This document shows positions 12,868 through 19,706 of a DNA stretch of 20,099 nt, piece after piece. Source of the DNA: a virus; the IMG/VR virus record IMGVR_UViG_3300009543_000340, positions 1-20,099 of that record; one strand, 5' to 3'. The notes beneath the pieces are model-generated. The model saw only the letters and a list, made by a program, of their open reading frames with translations. It was not told where the DNA came from and searched no databases. Both the position numbers and the translations under genes were made by a program. How positions within the stretch are numbered: the stretch's first letter is position 1; the number at the start of each line of letters is the position of its first letter.

Positions 12868-14514
12868 ATGGCTAAAACTAAAGGTACCTTTCTAGGTCAC
12901 GCTGAATGCGCGGCTTGTGGGTCTGAAGATAATGTGGCTGTGTATGATAGCGGCCCTTTAACCTGTATGGGTTGTGGTGCAAAACACCCTAATCCATATG
13001 ATAACCCGTCCGAAGATACTGAGTTTAAGCTAGTCGAAAAGAAGCAATCCGCGTTTGTAGATGTATCCGCTGTTGATGGATACAGCACTCGTGGATTTAA
13101 GGAGAGAGGCATACCTAAAGACATCTGTGATTACTTCCAAGTAAGATCAGGTGTTGATTCAAGTAACAATGTTATCGAGCACTATTACCCTTATGGTGTA
13201 GACGATATCACAGGTTACAAGGTGCGTACTCTACCTAAAGACTTCCGAGCGGCTGGTACACTCGAAGGTTTATTCGGTCAACGTAATTTTAACGGAGGTA
13301 AGCGGTTAGTAGTCACCGAGGGTGAGCTAGATGCAATGGCAGTTGCCTACGCCTCAATGAAGAAGTATGGTAAAATTTATCCTGTAGTATCTTTACCTTC
13401 TGCTAGTGGTACAAAAGCATTGTTAGAACAGCGAGACTGGGTTCGTCAATTTGATGAAGTAGTTCTCATGCTAGACAACGATGAAGCAGGTAAGGCGGCT
13501 CTTGACAAGGCGTGTAGTATTGTCGGTATTGACAAAGCTAAGATTGCTAAGTTAAAAGAAAAAGATGCTAATGATGAATTGCTCAAGCACGGTACAGACG
13601 CTATTATGTCTGCTATCTGGGATGCACAACCTTGGTCTCCTTCTGGGATCCTCCAAGGTGACACTCTATGGGAAAAGTTCTTAGATCGTGAAGCGACTGA
13701 GAGCATACCCTACCCTCCTTGTATGGAAGGTGTTAACAACTTAACTAGAGGTATGCGCTACGGTGAAGTAGATTTGTTTACATCAGGTACTGGCTCAGGT
13801 AAGAGCACGATGATTAAAGAAATTGTATTACATCTAAATGAAACTACAGAAGATAAAATCGGAATGATATCCCTAGAGGAAGGCCCCGGTGATACTGTAG
13901 AAAAGTTTATTGGTATGCAGTTGAAACAAAATCTTACAGATGTAGGTGCTGAGATATCACAAGAAGATAAAAGAGCGGCTTTTGAAGCTGTATTTAGTTC
14001 CAATCGTATTATTCTATTAGACCACCAAGGCTCTGTTGCTGATGGTTCTTTGATGGATAAGATTGAGACTATGTGTTTAATGGGCTGTAAATACCTTATT
14101 CTAGATCACTTAACTATTGCTACTTCAGAAGTAGAAGGTGATGCTAATAGCGCTGTAGATAAGGTAATGTCAGATCTATTGAAGATAGCCAAGAAACACA
14201 ATGTCTGGTTGGGTGTAATCTCTCACCTAAGAAAGACTAGTGGTGGTGGTGCGGCATTTGAAGAAGGTAAGATACCGTCTCTAGATGACATTAAAGGTAG
14301 TGGTAGTATTAAGCAAATATCTTTTCAGGTAATTGCATTCGCAAGAAACTTAATCTCCAACGATGAACGAGAAAAGAACACAATTAAAATTCGTGTGCTT
14401 AAGTCTCGTTTTACTGGTCGTACAGGTGATGCAGGTGGTGCTTTTTACGAAGCAGAAACTGGTCGTCTACAGTATGTTGAAGAAACAGGTTTTAAGGATA
14501 TAACCGAAGTATAA
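12868..14514 (+). CDS. Primase-helicase, T7 gp4-like
   Basis: This 548-residue fused enzyme unwinds DNA and makes primers. The zinc-binding domain has C14, C17, C33 and C36. The TOPRIM primase core has E151 (VVTEGELDA) and D203/D205 (LDNDEAG). The RecA-like helicase has Walker A GTGSGKST (307-314), E337-338 (SLEEG), Walker B LILDH with D413, ISHLRK near 451-456, KGSGSIKQ and KSRFTGRTG. The length is close to T7 gp4 (566). The T7 C-terminal Phe that contacts polymerase is absent; it ends ITEV. ATG 12868 is chosen over an upstream TTG at 12856. The only upstream signal is a weak GGA (12858-12860), so translation may be coupled to the nuclease gene. Confidence 0.97.
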   Translation: MAKTKGTFLGHAECAACGSEDNVAVYDSGPLTCMGCGAKHPNPYDNPSEDTEFKLVEKKQSAFVDVSAVDGYSTRGFKERGIPKDICDYFQVRSGVDSSNNVIEHYYPYGVDDITGYKVRTLPKDFRAAGTLEGLFGQRNFNGGKRLVVTEGELDAMAVAYASMKKYGKIYPVVSLPSASGTKALLEQRDWVRQFDEVVLMLDNDEAGKAALDKACSIVGIDKAKIAKLKEKDANDELLKHGTDAIMSAIWDAQPWSPSGILQGDTLWEKFLDREATESIPYPPCMEGVNNLTRGMRYGEVDLFTSGTGSGKSTMIKEIVLHLNETTEDKIGMISLEEGPGDTVEKFIGMQLKQNLTDVGAEISQEDKRAAFEAVFSSNRIILLDHQGSVADGSLMDKIETMCLMGCKYLILDHLTIATSEVEGDANSAVDKVMSDLLKIAKKHNVWLGVISHLRKTSGGGAAFEEGKIPSLDDIKGSGSIKQISFQVIAFARNLISNDEREKNTIKIRVLKSRFTGRTGDAGGAFYEAETGRLQYVEETGFKDITEV

Positions 14515-14523
14515 GGAGGCTTT

Positions 14524-16212
14524 ATGTCTTATGATTTAACCTGCTACAGAAGCTTGGTAACTTCCATTGTTCTAATGAGAAGGTATGTACGACCTACTAA
14601 GCTTTCAAACAAAGTATACAACAAGCTAGTCACTCTACATGACAATGCTCGTGAAACTATACGACCTTGGGACGAAACACAACTTAAGAGTGAGCCTAAG
14701 CTATTAGACTCAGAAAAGTGTTACGAACTAATTACATCTCTCAAAGGCTTTGGTAGCTGGAAGGCTACTGGAGTCCAAAGAGAGCTTCAGAAACTGGTTG
14801 CTTTACTTGAAGACCGTTGTGAAAAACTAATGGACAAAGAGTATGAGCAAGCATTCATGCAAGGAAAAAGTATGACTAACAAAGAAGCAGTTAAGCTGGT
14901 AAATGAGTTCCTCAACGGGCCTCACGTTCAAAGCCTATTAATACACAAAGGAGGAACAATTAAGCGTTCTGGTAAAAACACTAAGATACCCACTACCTAC
15001 GGGTGCTTAGAAGCTACAATGGTTTCACAATGCTACACTAGTGGTGCTTTCGAGTATTACAATCGTGAAGAAGCATTCCTCACTTGGTTTGGCTCTGAGT
15101 TAGGTTACTACTATGATTACTTAATCGGTAAAGGACGTTCATCCTCTAAGGACGAAGATGATGATGGTGGTATGGGTTTCTTCTCAGCTTTAATGGGTTC
15201 TAGTTCTTCTAAAGAATCCCCTTCTGCTACAGAAACAGCATGGGCACAAGGCGCTTGGTGCTCTGTATGTTTAGAAGGTGAGACTATTCCCGGTATTGTT
15301 TTAAGAGTAGACCCTGTTAAGTTTGACAACGAAGAGCTAGACTTTATGGCTCAGAAGATTAAGCTAACTAAAGAAAAAGCAGAAGAAGCAGTAGTAGCGC
15401 TTAAAGGAGATTCTATTACTGAACTCTCTTTTGGTAAGGGCGTTGTTGTAAGTCTAACCCCACAACACTCTGTTATGGAAACAGACGAGTATGATCCGTC
15501 TATTGTTAACATAGAACCCTCTGCTGAACAGTTAGTAAAGCGTATTGTTGATATTAGCAAGAAACCAGAATCAGAACAACCTAAAGTAATAACTGGTTTG
15601 TTCTATGGTGTTCCCGGTACAGGTAAGTCTAAGTTGGTTGAGTATATTGGTCATCAACTAAACCTTCCTGTGCTAAAGAAGACCTATGGTGAACTACAAT
15701 CTAAGTATGTTGGTGAAGGTGAGAAGAATCTCCACAAGGCTTTTGAGGAAGCTAGAGAGACTAACTCTATTCTGTTAATTGATGAGATCGATTCAATGGC
15801 TAACTCTCGTGAGTCAGCGGATAGACGGCATCAAAAGACCTTTACTAACCAGCTGTTAACAGAGCTAGACAACTTCCAAGGTTATTTCTTTTGTACTTCT
15901 AACTTTATGGAAGGTTTAGATTCTGCTGTTCTTAGACGTTTATTCCTCAAAACTGAGTTCAAGTTCTTAACCCCTGAACAGGTTGAAACTTGTTTTAAAT
16001 TATACTTCCCTCGATTTAAGAAATCTAAGTTAGGTATTTACGACTTCGTTACTCCGGGCGACCTTAAAGTGGTGCAACAAGCCGCTTTGTTTGAGCCTAA
16101 AGTGCCTACCATTGCTCGCATTAGGGAGATGGTTACAAGCGAAATAGACCTGAAAAGAAAGACCCTTCCTCAAGTTATGAAAGCAGATATGGGTAAGTCC
16201 TTTCAGTTTTAA
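14524..16212 (+). CDS. AAA+ ATPase, classic remodelling type, with unknown N-terminal domain
   Basis: This protein has 562 residues. The C-terminal AAA domain has Walker A GVPGTGKS (362-369), a pore-loop-like SKYVGEGEKN (393-402) as in VPS4/katanin/p97-type ATPases, Walker B ILLIDEID (416-423), sensor 1 TSN (458-460) and Arg-finger candidates R471/R472. Such enzymes form hexameric rings that pull on proteins. The N-terminal 340 residues are unrecognised: helical to about 200, then a flexible acidic/Ser-rich linker (205-235) and a possible beta domain (245-315). AAGGAGG at 14513-14519 is a strong ribosome binding site. The stop codon is the start of promoter 4. T7 has no such gene; the substrate is unknown. 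Confidence 0.92.
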   Translation: MSYDLTCYRSLVTSIVLMRRYVRPTKLSNKVYNKLVTLHDNARETIRPWDETQLKSEPKLLDSEKCYELITSLKGFGSWKATGVQRELQKLVALLEDRCEKLMDKEYEQAFMQGKSMTNKEAVKLVNEFLNGPHVQSLLIHKGGTIKRSGKNTKIPTTYGCLEATMVSQCYTSGAFEYYNREEAFLTWFGSELGYYYDYLIGKGRSSSKDEDDDGGMGFFSALMGSSSSKESPSATETAWAQGAWCSVCLEGETIPGIVLRVDPVKFDNEELDFMAQKIKLTKEKAEEAVVALKGDSITELSFGKGVVVSLTPQHSVMETDEYDPSIVNIEPSAEQLVKRIVDISKKPESEQPKVITGLFYGVPGTGKSKLVEYIGHQLNLPVLKKTYGELQSKYVGEGEKNLHKAFEEARETNSILLIDEIDSMANSRESADRRHQKTFTNQLLTELDNFQGYFFCTSNFMEGLDSAVLRRLFLKTEFKFLTPEQVETCFKLYFPRFKKSKLGIYDFVTPGDLKVVQQAALFEPKVPTIARIREMVTSEIDLKRKTLPQVMKADMGKSFQF

Positions 16213-16228
16213 ATACCACCTTATATAG
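16211..16228 (+). promoter_or_regulatory. Candidate phage RNA polymerase promoter 4
   Basis: AAATACCACCTTATATA-G (+1 G presumed at 16228) is the closest of the four to T7 at its downstream end, sharing TATA-G. As with promoter 1, its first bases complete the TAA stop of the upstream gene. It would start a transcript for the dCMP deaminase, the 16694-17092 gene and the ribonucleotide reductase, ending at the terminator near 19008. Confidence 0.78.
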
Positions 16229-16243
16229 AAGGAAGCCAATCAT

Positions 16244-16270
16244 CCCCACCTAGCACGGACTAGTGTGGGG
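16244..16270 (+). promoter_or_regulatory. Leader hairpin before the dCMP deaminase gene
   Basis: CCCCAC (16244-16249) pairs with GTGGGG (16265-16270) and CTAG (16250-16253) with CTAG (16260-16263). T16264 is bulged and the loop has six bases. It starts 16 bases after the presumed transcription start and ends just before AGGAG (16273-16277). No T-run follows, so it is not a terminator. It may stabilise the message or affect ribosome access. Confidence 0.5.
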
Positions 16271-16283
16271 TCAGGAGTATACT

Positions 16284-16697
16284 ATGCAAAGTGAAAAGAA
16301 AGACCGTTTAATGATGGACATAGCAAAACGTGTAGCTCAACAATCTTATGATTCCTCAACCCAAGTAGGTGCAATTGTTGTTTCCGGTGATCAGATACTA
16401 GGTTACGGTTACAATGGCACCCCTGCTGGCTTCGATAACGAGTGTAAGGACGAAAAAGGCAAGACACTACCTTGTGTAATACATGCTGAAGTTAACGCTT
16501 TAGCTAAGGTGGCTCGTTCTAATAATTCTACTGAGGGAGCTACAATCTATACAACTTTATCACCATGTATTAACTGCGCTTTATCCATAGTGTCGTCTGG
16601 AATAACCGAGGTAGTCTTCCAAGACTATTTTAAGTTAGGCACTGAGGGCTTAAGTGTTCTTGAACACGCTGGTTTAAAAGTTAGGAGATTAAAATGA
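16284..16697 (+). CDS. dCMP deaminase-like zinc enzyme
   Basis: This 137-residue protein should convert dCMP (or a similar cytidine nucleotide) to dUMP, feeding dTMP synthesis. The zinc site is clear: HAEVNA with ligand H67 and proton-shuttle E69, and SPCINC with C95 and C98. YGYNGTPAGFDNEC near 41-54 is typical of dCMP deaminases. The ATG at 16284 has AGGAG at 16273-16277; a GTG at 16263 in the same frame lies in the leader hairpin and is rejected. It is the first gene after promoter 4. No thymidylate synthase is seen in the window. Its stop overlaps the next start (ATGA). Confidence 0.9.
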   Translation: MQSEKKDRLMMDIAKRVAQQSYDSSTQVGAIVVSGDQILGYGYNGTPAGFDNECKDEKGKTLPCVIHAEVNALAKVARSNNSTEGATIYTTLSPCINCALSIVSSGITEVVFQDYFKLGTEGLSVLEHAGLKVRRLK

Positions 16698-17092
16698 AAG
16701 TATATATTGGAAAATACCCAACATATCGTTGGTACCACAAGCTGTTTCGATTAACACCCAAACAAATTGTTTCCGTAAAGATAGATAAGCACGATACTTG
16801 GGGCATGAATTACACCCTTGCTTTAATTATCTTGCCTATGCTTAAACAACTTAAAGAAACAACACATGGGTATCCTGCTCTTCCAGACTTATTGGAGGAC
16901 GCAGAGGATGTAACAGACGACCCCGAAAAAGCTTGGGATATTATTTTAGACAAAATGATAGCCTCATTTAGTTACGTGATAGATCTGGAAAAAGACGATA
17001 TCGCTTTCGATGCCGATCACTTAACTAACCACCTCGCCGCCAAAAAGGGCTTCTCTCTTTTCGGCAAATATTACAACAATTTGTGGGACTAA
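16694..17092 (+). CDS. Conserved phage-type protein, unknown function
   Basis: This 132-residue protein has the segment VKIDKHDTWGMNYTLALIILP, then LKQLKETTHGYPAL (about 27-62). I have a memory of this pattern in small phage proteins near nucleotide-metabolism genes, with no known activity. It is followed by an acidic helical part (64-100). It is coupled to the deaminase by ATGA and precedes the ribonucleotide reductase, so a link to dNTP metabolism is possible. A small GTGGG/CCCAC hairpin (17083-17097) covers its last codons and stop. Confidence 0.78.
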   Translation: MKVYIGKYPTYRWYHKLFRLTPKQIVSVKIDKHDTWGMNYTLALIILPMLKQLKETTHGYPALPDLLEDAEDVTDDPEKAWDIILDKMIASFSYVIDLEKDDIAFDADHLTNHLAAKKGFSLFGKYYNNLWD

Positions 17093-17121
17093 CCCACTAT
17101 CACCCCAAGGAAAGAAATAGA

Positions 17122-18981
17122 ATGACATACAGACCATTTACAAGTTATGAAGAGTTCATCTATCTGAGCAGGTATGCTCGGTGGATTGAAGATGAAGGAA
17201 GGAGAGAGACGTGGCCGGAAACAATTAAGCGTGTAGTTGATGCTTTTAAACGTCAGGTAAATCACAATACAGAAATTCCTTGGAATGAAATAGAAACAGC
17301 ACTACTTAACCGAGAGATTGTCCCATCAATGCGTGTTATGATGGCGGCAGGCCCTGCTCTTGACAACAATCACATTGCCGCTTACAACTGTTCCTTCTTA
17401 GACATTGATAGCTACACTGCTTTCTCTGAAGCTTTGTATGTACTAATGCATGGAACAGGTTTGGGTTTCTCTGTTAAAGAAGAATCTATTAGCCAGTTAC
17501 CTGCTGTAGCAGAGTGTACAGGTAAAAAGATTACATTTAAAATAGAAGACTCAAAAGAAGGATGGAGAGATAGCGTAGATGTACTCTGTGAACTAGCACC
17601 AATGGGTTACAAGGTGTACTTTGATTACAGTGCTATCCGACCTGAAGGCGCAAGACTCAAGACCTTTGGTGGCAGGGCTAGTGGTCCTGACCCCTTAAAG
17701 CAACTACACCGACACATCATTGACATCTTTTCCGATGCTAGAGGGCGACATCTAACTACAGTTGAAGCTCACTCTATCGTTTGTAAGATTGCAGAGGTTG
17801 TTGTTGTAGGTGGAGTAAGGCGCTCTGCTCTGATTAGCCTGTCTGATTTATCAGATGACAACATGGCTAAAGCAAAGAGTGGTGAGTGGTGGATAGAGCA
17901 TGGTGAGTTCGCACTTGCAAACAATTCAGCAGTATACGAAGGTAAACCAACTGAAGAGGAGTGGATTAAAGAATGGGACACAATAAAAGCATCTGGTTCT
18001 GGAGAAAGAGGCATATTCAATCTGGAGAGCGCGTTCAAGAAGTGCGAAGAGATTGGAAGAAAACCCCTAGTCATGGGAACCAACCCGTGTGGGGAAATCC
18101 TCTTGAGGGACGGGCAATTCTGCAACCTCAGTGAAGTTATTATTCGTCCTGAAGATACTATGGAAACTCTGATGGACAAAGTACGTCTATGCGCTATTCT
18201 TGGTACTATACAATCTACCTATGATCAGCTGAAAGGGCTTCGTCAAAAGTGGGTTGATAACACCATTGAAGAGCGTTTGTTAGGTGTTTCTCTAACAGGT
18301 ATTATGGACAACGACTTAACCAACGGTGCTGATGAAGGTCTTGAGAATCGTCTTACTGAACTTCGTCTTGAAGCTAACGCTACTAATATTGAGTTTGCTG
18401 ATATATTAGGCATCAACCGTTCTACTGCAGTAACTACTGTTAAACCTTCTGGTACTGTATCACAGCTTTGTGGTGTTAGTTCTGGAATCCATCCGTCACA
18501 CGCTAACTCCTACATTCGTAGAGTACGTAACGACAAGAAAGACCCTTTGACTCAGCTTATGATTGATGAGGGTGTTCCCGGTGACACAGACTTCTATAAC
18601 CCTAATGCTCATGTATTCGAATTCGGTATTAAGCGACCTAACAGCCGCACACGAGACGATATGACAGCATTACAGTTCCTAGAGATCTGGAAAGCCTATA
18701 AAGTGTTCTGGACTGACCACAACCCTTCTGTAACAGTATCTATACACGAAGACGAGTGGCGTGGTGTTGGAGATTGGGTTTACAATAACTTCGACATTGT
18801 TGGTGGGTTATCTTTCCTACCTCACAGTGGTGGTACTTATCAGCAGACTCCTTATGAGACCTCTGATGATTTACCTCCAGAAGCTAACCCAGACTTTTCC
18901 CGTTTGACTGAGTATGAAATGAGCGATAACACTACATCAGATAAGCAACTTGCTTGTTCTGCTGGTGTATGTGAAATCTAA
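17122..18981 (+). CDS. nrdJ: Adenosylcobalamin-dependent (class II) ribonucleotide reductase
   Basis: This 619-residue enzyme reduces ribonucleotides to deoxyribonucleotides using B12. It resembles the monomeric Lactobacillus leichmannii type (739). Seen residues: C90 (AYNCSF) and C334 (FCNLSE) as the substrate-reducing pair; NPCGE at 321-325 with radical C323, N321 and E325; TVKPSGT near 439-445; and C-terminal C612/C617 (CSAGVC) for re-reduction. The C323-C334 spacing of 11 equals C408-C419 in the L. leichmannii enzyme. The ATG at 17122 has AAGGAAAG at 17107-17114; a GTG at 17083 in the same frame is rejected. The gene is closed by a terminator. Activity depends on B12 in the host. Confidence 0.96.
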   Translation: MTYRPFTSYEEFIYLSRYARWIEDEGRRETWPETIKRVVDAFKRQVNHNTEIPWNEIETALLNREIVPSMRVMMAAGPALDNNHIAAYNCSFLDIDSYTAFSEALYVLMHGTGLGFSVKEESISQLPAVAECTGKKITFKIEDSKEGWRDSVDVLCELAPMGYKVYFDYSAIRPEGARLKTFGGRASGPDPLKQLHRHIIDIFSDARGRHLTTVEAHSIVCKIAEVVVVGGVRRSALISLSDLSDDNMAKAKSGEWWIEHGEFALANNSAVYEGKPTEEEWIKEWDTIKASGSGERGIFNLESAFKKCEEIGRKPLVMGTNPCGEILLRDGQFCNLSEVIIRPEDTMETLMDKVRLCAILGTIQSTYDQLKGLRQKWVDNTIEERLLGVSLTGIMDNDLTNGADEGLENRLTELRLEANATNIEFADILGINRSTAVTTVKPSGTVSQLCGVSSGIHPSHANSYIRRVRNDKKDPLTQLMIDEGVPGDTDFYNPNAHVFEFGIKRPNSRTRDDMTALQFLEIWKAYKVFWTDHNPSVTVSIHEDEWRGVGDWVYNNFDIVGGLSFLPHSGGTYQQTPYETSDDLPPEANPDFSRLTEYEMSDNTTSDKQLACSAGVCEI

Positions 18982-18988
18982 ACCAATT

Positions 18989-19008
18989 GGGGGTTTCGGC
19001 CCCCTTTT
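18989..19008 (+). terminator. Terminator after the ribonucleotide reductase gene
   Basis: GGGGG (18989-18993) pairs with CCCCC (19000-19004). Inside, a T-G pair closes a TTCG tetraloop, and TTTT follows at 19005-19008. It lies 7 bases after the stop codon, so it should end the promoter 4 transcript and is a clear rho-independent-type hairpin. Confidence 0.88.
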
Positions 19009-19024
19009 ATTAAGGAATAACAAA

Positions 19025-19246
19025 ATGCAAAAGCAATATACTTACAAGATTAAGTTTACTACTGATCGTGATAATGTTGAAGCCAGTACTTTTACTGTTA
19101 GTGGAAACGCTAGGGGTAATATGCCTTCTCAAATGTTTGTCAAGCTTCTACGTGAAGGTATCGCCCAAGGTGGTTTCTTTCTAGAATCTTGGAGAACACC
19201 TTACCGTGGAAATAAACCCCTTCCACCTAATTCAATTGAGAAGTAG
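19025..19246 (+). CDS. Small basic protein, unknown function
   Basis: The protein is 73 residues from the ATG at 19025, with AAGGAA at 19012-19017. The frame is open further upstream but crosses the terminator and the end of the reductase gene, so the longer form is rejected. It is beta-rich at the N-terminus (YTYKIKFTTD), then has a helix MFVKLLREGIAQGG and a basic, Pro-rich tail. No family is recognised. It is the first gene after the terminator. Confidence 0.72.
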   Translation: MQKQYTYKIKFTTDRDNVEASTFTVSGNARGNMPSQMFVKLLREGIAQGGFFLESWRTPYRGNKPLPPNSIEK

Positions 19247-19255
19247 AGGTACATC

Positions 19256-19648
19256 ATGAAAATGAGAACTAGAGTAATACGCTTGTTAGCAGAGTTCGTA
19301 CGGAAGACCCACGGCTCTTCTATTAAAGATGCAGTTGATGAAGCATCATTCTTTCACGATTTAGTGTTTCAAGCTATAGACCTTACTGATTCGAAAGAAG
19401 AAGCTATTAAAGTAATGGCTACGTATTTTGCAGGTCAAGGTGAAGATGCTTCTGAAGCTGAAACCCTGTCTAGTTATGCTTATACGTTAGTTACTACTGC
19501 TATTTATGAAGTAGTACCTCAAAGTAAAACTAACCCTGTAACTGTTAATGTCGGTAAATTCCCTACTGACTTTTCTAAGCCTATTGTAGATGCTTCAAAT
19601 GCAACTTCAGTAGACTTAATGGGCGGTCCAGAAGCCGTTAAATTCTGA
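19256..19648 (+). CDS. Unknown protein
   Basis: This 130-residue protein has a helical N-terminal two thirds (1-85) rich in Ala/Glu and an extended C-terminal third (PVTVNVGKFPTDFSKPI). GAGGTA before the ATG is the ribosome binding site; Met3 is an alternative start. No family is recognised. It lies between the terminator and the ClpP-like gene. A small head- or packaging-related role cannot be excluded. Confidence 0.7.
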   Translation: MKMRTRVIRLLAEFVRKTHGSSIKDAVDEASFFHDLVFQAIDLTDSKEEAIKVMATYFAGQGEDASEAETLSSYAYTLVTTAIYEVVPQSKTNPVTVNVGKFPTDFSKPIVDASNATSVDLMGGPEAVKF

Positions 19649-19655
19649 TACCTTT

Positions 19656-19675
19656 TCAAGTTTAACTTAACTTGA
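19656..19675 (+). repeat. Inverted repeat between the unknown gene and the ClpP-like gene
   Basis: TCAAGTT (19656-19662) and AACTTGA (19669-19675) form a 7-bp stem with a 6-base loop, followed by GATTTTGATT. This could be a weak terminator or a message-processing hairpin. The stem is AT-rich and the T-run is interrupted, so a terminator call is uncertain. Confidence 0.45.
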
Positions 19676-19706
19676 GATTTTGATTAATTTATCAAGGATA
19701 TAAATA

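Noticed and set aside
14088-14100. TAAATACCTTATT in the primase-helicase gene
   Set aside because: It has the front of the promoter motif but misses three bases in the core, so the spacing is wrong, and it codes the conserved Walker B strand.
17083-17097. GTGGG/CCCAC hairpin at the end of the 16694-17092 gene as a terminator
   Set aside because: The stem is only 5 bp, there is no T-run, and the ribonucleotide reductase ribosome binding site follows at once.
17769-18179. Antisense frame of 136 codons inside the ribonucleotide reductase gene
   Set aside because: It is a shadow of a gene with clear catalytic motifs; the antisense product is Ser/Thr-rich with no recognisable motif.
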